Notes: generated by a model not told the origin, from the letters alone. A stretch of DNA of 64,000 nucleotides from Prochlorococcus sp. AG-409-A10 (GCA_003216175.1 QCJG01000002.1:62001-126000); one strand, 5' to 3'; shown: positions 46,973-56,004, counted from the stretch's first letter. Numbers and translations: made by a program.

Positions 46973-48334
46973 TTAGTAAAACAATTCTGCTTTACCAAGT
47001 GCTTTGTCCACAATGTCTTGTGCATCATGGACAATTCTTACAGACACATTAAGTGACGAAGAGAGCTCTTGAAGAGTCATGTCATCAAGAAAAATTTTTT
47101 CACCTTGCCTCAGCATTACGGATGGTATAAGTAATTCATCGCCTAATTCTTTGCCTTGCAGCCCTTTTATCAGGTCTTGGCCTGTCAGTAGACCTGTCAC
47201 TATTTGTTCTTGTCCCCAATAAGGACTTGGAAGCCCATACAAATTTAGTGTGAAATTATTTATTTGATTTAGTCGTTCGCATGGCTTCTGTAATTCATTC
47301 TCAACAAGTTTGCCCACAACCCAGCTGCAGGTTTTCTTTTGATCAATTTTGATAGGCAGATTTCTTGTAGCTTCATCCATTGCTCTAAGAAAACTGCGAA
47401 TACTTCCTACTCCATTCTCTTTTTGCGGTAAATCTTCATAAGAATTGAGTGAGGGTAAAGGCTTCTTCGCTATTAAATACCATTCGTCAGATAACCAGGC
47501 AAAACGGGAACCCGTGGAGTTATAAAATTTTTTCTGCATTGGCTCAACTTGATTGATGACTTTTGTCGCACAATCAGAATCCACGGGTATTAGCCCATCA
47601 TTACTTGGACGAAACCTTGTTAACCCAACGGGAACTACTGCTGTTGAAAGTACCACGGGTAAATCTCCTTGCGCAAAACTATATAGATCATGAATGGTTC
47701 TTTCTAAAGCTTTCCCATCATTTATTTCCGGGCAAACAACAATTTGAGCATGAATTTGTATTCTTTTTTTGGAGAACCAAGCTAACTGATTTAAAAGGTC
47801 AATAGCTTTAGGATTCCTTAGTAATTTGGACCTTAATGAAGGGTCTGTTGCATGCACTGATACAAATAAAGGAGTGAGTCGTTGTTGATCAATTCTTAGC
47901 CAGTCTTGTTCGGAAAGATTTGTAAGTGTTAAGTAAGAACCATATAAAAAACTTAGTCTATAATCGTCATCTTTTAGATACAAGCTTTTCCTTTTCCCTG
48001 AAGGCTGTTGGTCAATAAAACAAAATGGACATTGATTATTGCATTGTTTTAATCCATCAAATAAAGCTTCAGTAAAAGCAAGTCCTAACCCATCTTCATA
48101 ATCTTTTTCAATTTCAATTGTATGTGTTTTACCTTTTTCATCTAATACAATTAATTGAATATTCTCATCAGCAATAAGAAATTTGTAGTCAATAAGATCT
48201 CTTGGTTTTACTCCATTAATACTAATTACTTGATCTCCAACTTCAAATCCAAGCTCCTCCCCTATCGACCCTTCTTCGATAGAGGCAACAACAGCAGGCT
48301 TGATTTTGTTTGTAGTTATATTTACTGTGCTCAT
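46973..48334 (-). CDS. Radical SAM/PDZ protein, TIGR03279 (DUF512) family
   Basis: A 453-residue cyanobacterial protein. Residues 12-60 form a PDZ-like segment (VVASIEEGSIGEELGFEVGD, then QVISINGVKPRDL). A radical-SAM Cys cluster CNNQCPFCFI (Cx3Cx2C) follows near 95, then HATDPSLRSKLL and IHAQIVVCPEINDGKAL. The C-terminal DUF512 part has RFRPSNDGLIPVD and DDMTLQELSSS. Reaction and substrate are unknown. It lies 25 bases upstream of the TolC-like gene's preferred start and may be cotranscribed. Confidence 0.88.
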   Translation of the reverse strand: MSTVNITTNKIKPAVVASIEEGSIGEELGFEVGDQVISINGVKPRDLIDYKFLIADENIQLIVLDEKGKTHTIEIEKDYEDGLGLAFTEALFDGLKQCNNQCPFCFIDQQPSGKRKSLYLKDDDYRLSFLYGSYLTLTNLSEQDWLRIDQQRLTPLFVSVHATDPSLRSKLLRNPKAIDLLNQLAWFSKKRIQIHAQIVVCPEINDGKALERTIHDLYSFAQGDLPVVLSTAVVPVGLTRFRPSNDGLIPVDSDCATKVINQVEPMQKKFYNSTGSRFAWLSDEWYLIAKKPLPSLNSYEDLPQKENGVGSIRSFLRAMDEATRNLPIKIDQKKTCSWVVGKLVENELQKPCERLNQINNFTLNLYGLPSPYWGQEQIVTGLLTGQDLIKGLQGKELGDELLIPSVMLRQGEKIFLDDMTLQELSSSLNVSVRIVHDAQDIVDKALGKAELFY

Positions 48335-48747
48335 TTATGCGTATAAACAAGAAAATAAATTTTTTATACTTTTCGGGTGGTTTTAAAAAAAATCAATTGA
48401 CCTTGAGGGATCTTTTATTTTTCAATATAAGTAAATTTCCAACAAAAACTACTTAAGAAGATTTTTTGAATCATCTCTTTTTTTGAAGGTTTTAAAAGCG
48501 CGGTCTTGAAAAGCATTGTAATCATTGTACTTAAGATGTTTTTAAGATTTTTTTTTTAACTTTATTATTTGTATTCGGAAGACTGTTTGGTTTGGGTATC
48601 GACTTGAATGTAAATTTATAGAAGGTTGAGCTGAAAACCAACTCAGTTTTATTCATTCTGATTTACTCAAACAATCCTACCAAGCCCATAAATCAAAAAA
48701 CGTCCTACCTTTCAAAGCCAAGGACACTACAATTTTGGGCTAGCACA
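48335..48747 (+). other. 413-base intergenic region
   Basis: No coding frame of note. The DUF3120 frame is open back to 48622 but has no ATG, GTG or TTG before TTG 48748. A weak hairpin plus T-run (48530-48557, plus strand) has no upstream plus-strand gene, so an unannotated small RNA between 48335 and 48557 is possible. Otherwise AT-rich and unremarkable. Confidence 0.45.
48530..48557 (+). terminator. Terminator-like hairpin with T-run, orphan
   Basis: CTTAA (48530-48534) and TTAAG (48542-48546) form a weak 5-bp stem around a 7-base loop, followed by A and then ten T (48548-48557). The stem is AT-rich and thermodynamically poor, so this may be chance. It stands out because no plus-strand gene precedes it. 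Confidence 0.3.
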
Positions 48748-49386
48748 TTGGTTGTCCTGCCGGTTTTTGTTCAGGCTCCATGGGTTCATGTGTTTCCTTT
48801 TTCAGCTTTTTTATTTAGTTTCATCATATTTTTTCTTGGATTTTATTTACTGAAATTTTGTAGTGATAGATGGACCTCTGTTGGCTCTCTATTGGTTGGT
48901 GTAAGTTGGAGCTGGTTAGGAGGATGTCTTTTCTGGGGATGGTTAAGAGCTCATCCTGTGTGGCATTTACCTGTTGAGTCAATAGCCTTGCCAATAGCAG
49001 TAAGCCTTTTAAAGACTCGGTGGGACATTGGAGCCAGTTTCTATTTGGCATCTTTACTCGGCACTGCTTTTACTGACGTGATGATTGTTTTAACAGGTGT
49101 TATGAAGTCTTGGCCTGAAGTGGTTGATGCTCCTTTTTCAGAAGCCTCCAAAATGTTGAGCTTTACGGCGGGACAATTATTGGAACCATTTTCTTTATTT
49201 GCAATTTTTGTTGCTGCAGTATTAATAATTTTGATTGCAAATTGGATGAATCAAAAATCAAAAAGTGAACCACTATTTTCTAATGCTTGGCTTGTAGCAA
49301 GTTCAGCTTTAACAACAACCTTATGGGTTGATGGTTTATTTTTTGCGACTACATTGATTCAACCTCAATTAAGCGGATTGATCTGA
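48748..49386 (+). CDS. DUF3120 family membrane protein
   Basis: A 212-residue polytopic membrane protein with six hydrophobic segments, starting at TTG 48748 (MVVLPVFVQAPWVHV). Family-like features are VQAPWVHVFPFSAF, SWSWLGGCLFWGWLRAHPVWHLPVE, LKTRWDIGASFYLASLLGTAFTD and PFSLFAIFVAAVLI. DUF3120 occurs mainly in cyanobacteria and algae and has no assigned role. It is 12 bases before nadB on the same strand, so likely cotranscribed. The name rests on recall of the family, with moderate certainty. Confidence 0.75.
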   Translation: MVVLPVFVQAPWVHVFPFSAFLFSFIIFFLGFYLLKFCSDRWTSVGSLLVGVSWSWLGGCLFWGWLRAHPVWHLPVESIALPIAVSLLKTRWDIGASFYLASLLGTAFTDVMIVLTGVMKSWPEVVDAPFSEASKMLSFTAGQLLEPFSLFAIFVAAVLIILIANWMNQKSKSEPLFSNAWLVASSALTTTLWVDGLFFATTLIQPQLSGLI

Positions 49387-49398
49387 AAACTAATATTT

Positions 49399-51099
49399 AT
49401 GGACTTAAATACTGGATCTAATGCAAATAATGTTTACTCAACTAATTGGGATGTAATTGTTATTGGAGCAGGAGCTGCGGGTTTGATGTCTTCTCTGGAA
49501 TTACCATCAAATCTCAAAGTTTTATTGTTAAATCGCAATACCAGTAAGCGTTCTTCCAGCAGATGGGCACAAGGAGGAATGGCTGCTGTTACTCGAATTG
49601 AAGATAGCGTGGATATTCATGCATTGGACACAATGCAAGCGGGGGCTGGTCTTTGTGATCCTGAAGCAGTTCAAATGTTTGTTGAGAGTGCTCCGAGATT
49701 AGTAGATAGACTTTTGAAACTAGGCATGGAATTTGATAGAAATTCTGGAAAATTATCTACAACGCTTGAAGCCGCTCATACTCATAGAAGAGTACTTCAT
49801 GTCAAAGATAGAACTGGAAAGGCATTGGTTGATGTTCTGAATGAGCAAGTTGAACAAAGAGAAAATGTTTTGCATCAAAGAGGAATAAGAGTTACTCAAG
49901 TTTGGGTTGAGAGAGGAAGATGTTTAGGGGTACAAGTTCTAGATGGACCAGCTTTACGTTGGATCAAATCCAAGGCAGTTGTTTTAGCTACTGGTGGCGG
50001 TGGTCATTTATTTGCTAATACAACAAATCCAACTCAAGCAGCAGGTGAGGGAATTGCTTTAGCGTGGAGGGCGGGAGCTTTAATAGAAGATCTCGAATTT
50101 TTTCAGTTTCATCCGACCGCTCTGAAATTGGATGATGCGCCTTCGTTTTTAATTTCTGAGGCTTTAAGGGGAGAGGGTGCTGTTTTAGTGGACTCATTCG
50201 GAGAGAGCCCTGTCGACCATCTTGAAGGGAAAGATCTTGCATCAAGGGATCAAGTGAGCAGGGCATTGTTTAAAGCTATGCAAAAGCAAAAAGTTGATCA
50301 CATTGGTCTTGATGTCAAATCTATTGAAGTTGAGGATATAGAAGCGCGCTTTCCGTCAATTTTTCAAAGGTGCAGAGAGCTTGGCCTAGAACCTTTAAAA
50401 GAAGTAATTCCCGTTGCTCCATCTGCTCATTATTGGATGGGTGGTGTTGCTACAAACTTGAAGGCACAAACAAATATTGAAGGACTTTTTGCGATAGGTG
50501 AGGTGGCATGTACAGGACTTCATGGTGCAAATAGGCTTGCAAGCAATTCATTAATGGAATGTTTGGTTTTTGCAAATCAAATGAGAAATATTGAATTAAA
50601 TGATTTTGAAACACCATTTATATCAATCAGTGATGCAAGTTTTAAGAAAGAAAACCTTCGCTTTTCCAGAAATGATGGAACTAAGTATTTAACCAAAGAA
50701 ATCGAAAAACTGAGAAAATTATGTTGGCGAGAAGCTGGAGTCGATCGATCGCAAAAAGGAATGTGTGCTGCTCTTTCAAAAGTTAAACGGGATCATGAAA
50801 ATCTCTTAAATGAGCCTTTATTAAATTTAGTTTTTTCTCAGTCAAAAGATGAAATTAATGTATTTGATGAAATTTCCAGGAGAGATCTTAACTTGCTTCT
50901 CGATTTAAGTAATCGACAAAAGTCTAGCGCGCTTATGTTGGAGGCTTGTTTATTTCGTCAAGAGAGTAGAGGAGGTCATTTTAGAGATGATTACCCTTCT
51001 GCAGTTCCTTTTTGGCAATGTCATACCCGTCAAATAAAAGGAAAGGATATTCATACAAGACCGGTTAGCGAGATTACTGTTGTCTCTAAAAATCTTTAG
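49399..51099 (+). CDS. nadB: L-aspartate oxidase
   Basis: Flavoenzyme making iminoaspartate, first step of de novo NAD synthesis (with NadA). 566 residues. FAD-binding DVIVIGAGAAGLMSSLEL at the N-terminus, then SSSRWAQGGMAAVTR, HTHRRVLHVKDRTGKALV, ATGGGGHLF and FFQFHPTALKLDDAP; the C-terminal HYWMGGVATNL and GEVACTGLHGANRLASNSLME are typical of the succinate dehydrogenase/fumarate reductase flavoprotein superfamily. ATG 49399. The 3' end overlaps the convergent VKOR gene by 14 bases. Confidence 0.95.
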   Translation: MDLNTGSNANNVYSTNWDVIVIGAGAAGLMSSLELPSNLKVLLLNRNTSKRSSSRWAQGGMAAVTRIEDSVDIHALDTMQAGAGLCDPEAVQMFVESAPRLVDRLLKLGMEFDRNSGKLSTTLEAAHTHRRVLHVKDRTGKALVDVLNEQVEQRENVLHQRGIRVTQVWVERGRCLGVQVLDGPALRWIKSKAVVLATGGGGHLFANTTNPTQAAGEGIALAWRAGALIEDLEFFQFHPTALKLDDAPSFLISEALRGEGAVLVDSFGESPVDHLEGKDLASRDQVSRALFKAMQKQKVDHIGLDVKSIEVEDIEARFPSIFQRCRELGLEPLKEVIPVAPSAHYWMGGVATNLKAQTNIEGLFAIGEVACTGLHGANRLASNSLMECLVFANQMRNIELNDFETPFISISDASFKKENLRFSRNDGTKYLTKEIEKLRKLCWREAGVDRSQKGMCAALSKVKRDHENLLNEPLLNLVFSQSKDEINVFDEISRRDLNLLLDLSNRQKSSALMLEACLFRQESRGGHFRDDYPSAVPFWQCHTRQIKGKDIHTRPVSEITVVSKNL

Positions 51100-52027
51100 T
51101 GTTCTTGTAATTACTTAGTTCTGCTAATTCTTTTAGGGTTTTCACTCCTGAATCAATTGAGCCATTAATTTCCCAAGAAGGGAAACCTGTTATACCTTTG
51201 GCTTCGCAAAGTTCTCTTTGGTTATTAAACCCATCTTTTGCACATTCAACTAAATTTAATTTTTCTGAAGCTTCTTTTCCGAACATTTCTTTTTGGTCAT
51301 GGCAATGTGGACACCAATACGCGTTATACATAACTGCTCCTTCTTTTGTGAGATGTTCAGCGAGTTTTATTTTTTCGGGAGAACTTATTTCGATTACCGC
51401 AGGTGGCATGCCTTGGATATTATTTGAAACCTCCTTGCTAGATGGATCAACTGATGATGACCAAATTAGTCCTGCTAAAAGAACTGCTACTGACAAAATA
51501 AAACCTCTGAAAAATAACTTTCCATAATCTTCCCATCCGCCTCCAAATACATTTAATAGTAGAAGTGAAACAGATATAAGACAAGAAAGCAGACAGAAAA
51601 AACAGAAAGCTTTAATTTTAAATATCATAATTGATATTAATATTAAGCTAAAAGTAAAAGTCGCTGCAGATATATAAAAAGATCCCCACCATGCAACTTT
51701 TGAGATAGTATTTTTTTGATTTTTTAGAATAGGTATTAACGGGAATATTGCCATTAATAATATTAAAAAATAACTGATTAAACCTATTAAAGATAAAGGA
51801 ATAGAAAAATTATTTGTTTGAATCAAAGTCCCCCAAGGGCTATTTAAAACTTTATCGCACCCCCCTAATCCACCTGGACAGTTTAAATTTCCTATTAACC
51901 CCCATTTGTTTAATGTTATTGATCCTGTATCAATAAACCCTACGGTTGATAATATAGCTATACCAACTCTCGCCCACTTCGAACCTAGATCTTGGCGTCG
52001 TCGACTTTTTAGTCTTGAAGAACCCAT
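51086..52027 (-). CDS. VKOR-thioredoxin fusion (disulfide-forming enzyme)
   Basis: A 313-residue membrane protein that makes disulfides in lumen or periplasm, passing electrons to quinone. The VKOR part (about residues 15-180) has the loop CPGGLGGCDKVLNSPWG with its Cys pair and the active-site CFFC near 142 within the fourth helix. A thioredoxin-like domain follows (about 215-313) with CPHC in YNAYWCPHCHDQKEMFG and the cis-Pro region ITGFPSWEI. This fused architecture is known in cyanobacteria and as LTO1 in plant plastids. ATG 52027 precedes a basic N-terminus. Confidence 0.93.
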   Translation of the reverse strand: MGSSRLKSRRRQDLGSKWARVGIAILSTVGFIDTGSITLNKWGLIGNLNCPGGLGGCDKVLNSPWGTLIQTNNFSIPLSLIGLISYFLILLMAIFPLIPILKNQKNTISKVAWWGSFYISAATFTFSLILISIMIFKIKAFCFFCLLSCLISVSLLLLNVFGGGWEDYGKLFFRGFILSVAVLLAGLIWSSSVDPSSKEVSNNIQGMPPAVIEISSPEKIKLAEHLTKEGAVMYNAYWCPHCHDQKEMFGKEASEKLNLVECAKDGFNNQRELCEAKGITGFPSWEINGSIDSGVKTLKELAELSNYKNTKDF

Positions 52028-52057
52028 GTAGGTGTATTATAAATAGATTTATTTATT

Positions 52058-52079
52058 GAATTATTCTAAAGAATAATTC
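52058..52079. repeat. Inverted repeat upstream of the VKOR gene
   Basis: GAATTATTC and GAATAATTC, perfect 9-base arms around TAAA, 30 bases upstream of the VKOR start (minus strand). Could be an operator or an mRNA 5' hairpin. AT-only composition weakens the case. Confidence 0.4.
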
Positions 52080-52112
52080 ATTTAAAGGCTGAAAATCTAA
52101 TTCATTTTCAAT

Positions 52113-52132
52113 GTTCTTTATATTTTAAGAAC
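52113..52132. repeat. Inverted repeat between VKOR and the next gene
   Basis: GTTCTT (52113-52118) and AAGAAC (52127-52132) around an 8-base AT loop; lies downstream of the gene at 52207 (minus strand), where a terminator would sit, but no T-run follows on that strand. Confidence 0.3.
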
Positions 52133-52206
52133 CTTTAAATATTTTACTGTGTATTAAATACAAATTTCTTTAACTATTCAAGTACTAATAAGAGTGATTT
52201 ATTTTT

Positions 52207-52398
52207 TCAGATTAATTTAATAGCTTTCAGGGCTTTTTGAATCAAGAATGCTGCAGAAAGGCCTGCGCCAACAAAAACTAAGTAAAATAGAATTCCCATT
52301 CGATTTAAATTTCTCAACCAATAATAGAACATCAGTGCTTTATCTTTTGAATTTATTAATTTTAATCTTGAATATATTGTTTCCCAGTTATCAGGCAT
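52207..52398 (-). CDS. Small membrane protein, 63 aa
   Basis: A 63-residue protein with a soluble N-terminal part (MPDNWETIYSRLKLINSKD) and one hydrophobic helix, GILFYLVFVGAGLSAAFLIQ (about residues 34-53), then a Lys-containing tail. I do not recognise the family. Its start ATG 52398 lies 37 bases inside the preceding DUF4346-like gene, an unusually long same-strand overlap; a shorter start is not obvious. It may be translationally coupled to that gene. Confidence 0.6.
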   Translation of the reverse strand: MPDNWETIYSRLKLINSKDKALMFYYWLRNLNRMGILFYLVFVGAGLSAAFLIQKALKAIKLI

Positions 52399-52763
52399 TC
52401 TTCTGCTCGTTGTAATTCACGACCAATGTAAATGGCATGATCTAAATGACTGATGGGGAATGGACCATGACCTTCGGAGATTTGAATACCTAATTGCTTG
52501 GCACTCTTTCCTCTATAAATATTGCTTGGTTGATTTCTACTTTTTGTTTTACAACCAATTGTCTCCCCTGACTCTGGATCAATAGCGCGACCTTTTTGAT
52601 CAATATCATTTAAATAATGTTCAATTATTAACTCATTTGTTGTTGGTTCAATTTTTATTAAGAAATAACCTTTGGGGTCAAGCTTTATTTGTCGCTTGGA
52701 TAATTTATCGTCTAAAACCTTTATTGAGTTAATTAATTCTTCTTTAGGATCTAGATTTTTCAT
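52362..52763 (-). CDS. DUF4346-like protein
   Basis: A 133-residue soluble protein. Its core GYFLIKIEPTTNELIIEHYLN, then the C-terminal HLDHAIYIGRELQRAEECLI, matches the cyanobacterial DUF4346 pattern (GYFxI, EHY, LDHAxYxGxELxxAE), a domain also seen fused to tetrahydromethanopterin-type enzymes. Function is unknown. It ends 37 bases inside the small membrane gene and starts at ATG 52763. The two are probably one transcriptional unit. Confidence 0.75.
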   Translation of the reverse strand: MKNLDPKEELINSIKVLDDKLSKRQIKLDPKGYFLIKIEPTTNELIIEHYLNDIDQKGRAIDPESGETIGCKTKSRNQPSNIYRGKSAKQLGIQISEGHGPFPISHLDHAIYIGRELQRAEECLITGKQYIQD

Positions 52764-52845
52764 TTCTTTAATTTACAAATTTAAAAGAAGATAAAAAAGT
52801 CATCTGTTTTTGTGTGAGTAAATTTTTAGCTTTTTCTTCAAAAAT

Positions 52846-53112
52846 TTATCCTGAAATAAAGCTTTTTAAGATTAAAAATATAAGTAGATTTACAAAAATA
52901 AAAGATAAATAAACAACACCTGGATTTTTTAGTCCTGCTGGTGCTGTTAGTTCATAGCCAAAAATAGTAATAACACTTTGAGTCCCTTTATCTTTATAAT
53001 TAAAAATCCCTTTAGCAAAGAAAGGTTTTTCTTCATTAGGATCAACTTCATCTTTCTCAGTGGAAAGCGATTTATCTGTGTCAGGAGAATCTAGTAAATT
53101 GTTGTCTGTCAT
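52846..53112 (-). CDS. Single-pass membrane protein, unknown
   Basis: An 88-residue protein. Residues 1-30 are acidic and Ser/Asp-rich; a middle part reads IFNYKDKGTQSVITIFGYEL and TAPAGLKNPGVVYLSF; the last 25 residues are a hydrophobic helix (FIFVNLLIFLILKSFISG). It lacks ExxNGR, so it is not an HLIP despite its size. ATG 53112 is the start. It stands between the FemAB-like gene and the DUF4346-like gene, on the same strand as both. Confidence 0.65.
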   Translation of the reverse strand: MTDNNLLDSPDTDKSLSTEKDEVDPNEEKPFFAKGIFNYKDKGTQSVITIFGYELTAPAGLKNPGVVYLSFIFVNLLIFLILKSFISG

Positions 53113-53143
53113 TTAGGTTAAGTCTTTAATTTTTCTGAAGTTA

Positions 53144-54325
53144 CTATGTATTTGATAGTTTTGGCTCTTCAAACTTAAAAGGTACTTCATTATTTGTAGC
53201 GTTTATTTGATCAAGCATTAACTTATTTGCTTTTGGTAGCCATTTCCTTATTAATGAGTCCATATGTAAGTTGTACCATCTATGAAGACTTGCATTGGGT
53301 TTAGCAAGAAAACCTCTTCGTTTTTTGTGACTTCCTCCCGCTCCAGGATCAAAATATTTTATTTTATTTGCTATCGCCCACTCAATAGGGGAGTAATAAC
53401 AAGCTTCAAAATGTAAATTATCTATATTTTTTTCTGAACCCCAATACCTTCCCCAAAGCATATTTTTGTTTTTTACGCATAATGACATTCCTATTGTTTT
53501 GTCAATTTCTTCTTCTTTTGCATCAAATAAAACAATATTTTCTTTCAGTTCTGTTGATGCAAGTTCAGTGAAAAATGATTCGGTGAGGTATTTACTTCCC
53601 CATACTCCCCATCTTGAACAATGAAGCTCATAAAAATAATGCATTTTTTTTAAACTCATTACATTTATTTGAGACCCACTAAGAGTTTCAACTTTTACCC
53701 CACAATTTCTTATGCTTTTTCTCTCTCTCTTGATATTTCTACGTTGATTGGAATTAAATTTTTTTAAAAAATCAGAAAAACTTTTTTCTTCATTTAATTT
53801 CAATAAACTGTGTTGGTTGACCCACTTAGCGCAATTTAGAGATTCAGCTATTTTCATCCATTTAGGATCTACATATAAAAAATTACAACTGAGAATGCCA
53901 TTTTGTTTGGCAAAAGTATCAATTTCAGAGATTAATATTTGTGTGAGATCTATATCATTAGCTCCCTCTGCGTAAAGGAAGCGATAGCCTTCTATAGGAC
54001 TTAATGGACTCATCCCTATTAGTTTTGGATAATATTGAAGTCCCATATCTCCAGCTAGTTGAACAAAGGCATTATCAAAAATAAATTCTCCATAACTATG
54101 AGATTTAAGATAGAGAGGTGCACATGCAATTAAATCATTTTCACTCCAAGCAGAGAGAAATAATGGTTGCCATCCATATTTTTGACTAACACTTTTTGAT
54201 TTTTCTAATGCATTTAACCAATCCCACTTATAAAAAGGAGTTGAATTTTCTTTTAAGAAATTATTCCAAATAATTTTAGGAATTTCTTGGATTGATGCAT
54301 GCCATTTAATTTTGATATTGGTCAT
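53144..54325 (-). CDS. FemAB-like/GNAT-fold acyltransferase (DUF482)
   Basis: About 393 residues from ATG 54325 (MTNIKIKWHASIQEIP); the frame continues to 54388 but that part overlaps the reductase gene by 41 bases. Visible features are TPFYKWDWLNALEKSKSVS, LIACAPLYLKSHSYGEFIFD, KFNSNQRRNIKRERKSIR and HFEACYYSPIEWAI, then FDPGAGGSHKKRRGF. This fits the FemAB_like (PF04339) family, thought to transfer amino-acid or acyl groups and often linked to the peptidoglycan or envelope. Substrate unknown. Confidence 0.82.
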   Translation of the reverse strand: MTNIKIKWHASIQEIPKIIWNNFLKENSTPFYKWDWLNALEKSKSVSQKYGWQPLFLSAWSENDLIACAPLYLKSHSYGEFIFDNAFVQLAGDMGLQYYPKLIGMSPLSPIEGYRFLYAEGANDIDLTQILISEIDTFAKQNGILSCNFLYVDPKWMKIAESLNCAKWVNQHSLLKLNEEKSFSDFLKKFNSNQRRNIKRERKSIRNCGVKVETLSGSQINVMSLKKMHYFYELHCSRWGVWGSKYLTESFFTELASTELKENIVLFDAKEEEIDKTIGMSLCVKNKNMLWGRYWGSEKNIDNLHFEACYYSPIEWAIANKIKYFDPGAGGSHKKRRGFLAKPNASLHRWYNLHMDSLIRKWLPKANKLMLDQINATNNEVPFKFEEPKLSNT

Positions 54326-54347
54326 TTCTTTTATACTAAATCTATAT

Positions 54348-55025
54348 TCAGGATAAATTATTTCTAAAATATCTGATAAGTAATTCATTATTACCGAGCT
54401 TTTTACTTTCTTTTAGGATCCAGTTATTTTTTTTCTTCATGATTGTATTTAAGTTTATTAATTCAGATGAAACCCAGCAATAATTTCCCCCTAATAGATG
54501 AGGCGTAATGGTGATTTGTAATTCATCTATTAGATCCTCTAAAAGAAAAGCTGAAATAAGATTTGCGCCTCCTAGTAATACAATTCTTGCAATGCCTTTC
54601 TGATATAAATCATCAAGAGAATCACGCCAAGTGATTTTTAAATTGATTTTTTTATCGAATCCGTTTGGAAGCATAATCTCCTTTTTCTTATCTTGCTGTT
54701 GGATTAACCATTTTTGAATAGGTTGTTTAAAAAAAATCCAATTAACTGGAAAATCTATTTGATTACTGGCTATAAGAGCAATTGGCTGTTTATTCTTTCC
54801 TTCTAAAGTTCTTTGTTTTAATAATTTTTTATTTTTAATGACACAAATTGATTGATGATCTCTCAGTGTTTGCCCTCCCATTAAAATCCCATCTGACCAG
54901 GCAAGTGATTCTTCTAAAACCAAACGATCACCTGATTGACCTAATTGTGTTTTCCCTCCTTCTGGGTATGCGATACGTCCATCAATACTAGAAGCTAGAA
55001 CTAATTTAACCCATTTTTTTTTCAA
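54348..55025 (-). CDS. RibD C-terminal-type pyrimidine reductase
   Basis: A 225-residue NADPH-dependent reductase of the RibD C-terminal/dihydrofolate reductase-like fold. Landmarks are VKLVLASSIDGRIAYPEGG (family opening), DGILMGGQTLRDH and RIVLLGGANLISAFLLEDLIDELQITITPHLLGG. It has no deaminase domain. Riboflavin synthesis is the likely pathway, but folate or pterin reductase function cannot be excluded; the PTPS gene is directly upstream with no gap (55026). The start ATG 55025 follows the PTPS stop. Confidence 0.87.
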   Translation of the reverse strand: MKKKWVKLVLASSIDGRIAYPEGGKTQLGQSGDRLVLEESLAWSDGILMGGQTLRDHQSICVIKNKKLLKQRTLEGKNKQPIALIASNQIDFPVNWIFFKQPIQKWLIQQQDKKKEIMLPNGFDKKINLKITWRDSLDDLYQKGIARIVLLGGANLISAFLLEDLIDELQITITPHLLGGNYCWVSSELINLNTIMKKKNNWILKESKKLGNNELLIRYFRNNLS

Positions 55026-55952
55026 TTATCTAAGTAAACCAACCTGATTCTTTGAGTCTTTAGTATCGATCTTTGATTCAGGTACGTTTGCATAAACTTC
55101 AGCTGCATTATTTGGGCTTTCCTGTAGTTTAATTTTATATAAATTCGCCCCAATCGCATTAATTGGGTTAGTTAATTTATCTGAAATATGTAATGCAATG
55201 TTTTCAGCTGTAGGTACACAGTTTGCAAAATAAGGAATATCTTTATTTAAAAAGGTATGATCAAAAGGCTCTACAACTAAATCATTAATTAAACTATTTA
55301 ATGAAGATAAATCACATATCATTCCAGTTCTAGGATTAATCTTTCCTTTGACAGTTATATCTACTAAGTAATTATGACCATGCCCATTAGGTCGAGCACA
55401 TTTTCCGAATATTTTTTCGTTTTCGCTTTGAGGTAGGTCTTCTCTTGCTAAGCGATGAGCAGCTGAAAAGTGTGTTTGAACTGTTAAATAAGCATCCATA
55501 GCATTTCCTTGATAGTCAGCCCAGAGTTTTGGGTTTTCGTAAAGACGTAGAGATTTTAGGGGTAAGTGAGATTTAAGGCGTTTCCATATAATACGAACTA
55601 AACTTTCAGTTGTGGGAAGGCAGCCTTCGGGTTTAGAAAGATCAAACTCTGGCCATGTTTCATTTAAAAAACGAAAGTCAAGCTGACTTGTTACTTCGTT
55701 TTTTATGGCATGTTTTACATCTGAAAGGTTTAAGACCATGCCATATTTATTAAGTTCTCCTTCCATGGTTACGATTAACTCGTAATTATGACCGTGGCCA
55801 GGAGCTATTGAGCATGGGCCAAACAAAGCTGAATTATCATCATCAGATAATTCAGGAAGCCGATAAAGGTGGCTTGAGCTAAAGCAGGCTCTCCTTGTAA
55901 TTACACAGCTTCTCCCCTCTCCGTGGGAGAAATTAGATGTGATTCCTTCCAT
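55026..55952 (-). CDS. Tandem PTPS/QueD-type protein (two domains)
   Basis: A 308-residue protein with two copies of the 6-pyruvoyl/6-carboxy-tetrahydropterin synthase fold. Domain 1 (about 15-145): SSSHLYRL, Cys47 and zinc His53/55 in CSIAPGHGHNYE, but the catalytic Asp-His is Asp92-Phe93 (LDFRFLN). Domain 2 (about 153-290): FSAAHRL, Cys185 and His191/193 in CARPNGHGHNY, Asp231-His232 (FDHTFLN), PTAENIA. Domain 2 keeps the full set. Role could be queuosine precursor or tetrahydropterin synthesis. Its neighbour, the pyrimidine-type reductase, suggests pterin or folate metabolism. ATG 55952. Confidence 0.9.
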   Translation of the reverse strand: MEGITSNFSHGEGRSCVITRRACFSSSHLYRLPELSDDDNSALFGPCSIAPGHGHNYELIVTMEGELNKYGMVLNLSDVKHAIKNEVTSQLDFRFLNETWPEFDLSKPEGCLPTTESLVRIIWKRLKSHLPLKSLRLYENPKLWADYQGNAMDAYLTVQTHFSAAHRLAREDLPQSENEKIFGKCARPNGHGHNYLVDITVKGKINPRTGMICDLSSLNSLINDLVVEPFDHTFLNKDIPYFANCVPTAENIALHISDKLTNPINAIGANLYKIKLQESPNNAAEVYANVPESKIDTKDSKNQVGLLR

Positions 55953-56004
55953 AAATTTTTCACATCAAAACACATCTTAATAACTTTTAGTTACTTCTGT
56001 CTTT

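Noticed and set aside
52846..53112. HLIP or photosystem subunit identity for the 88-residue protein
   Set aside because: ExxNGRxAM is missing; single helix only, so it is left as unknown.
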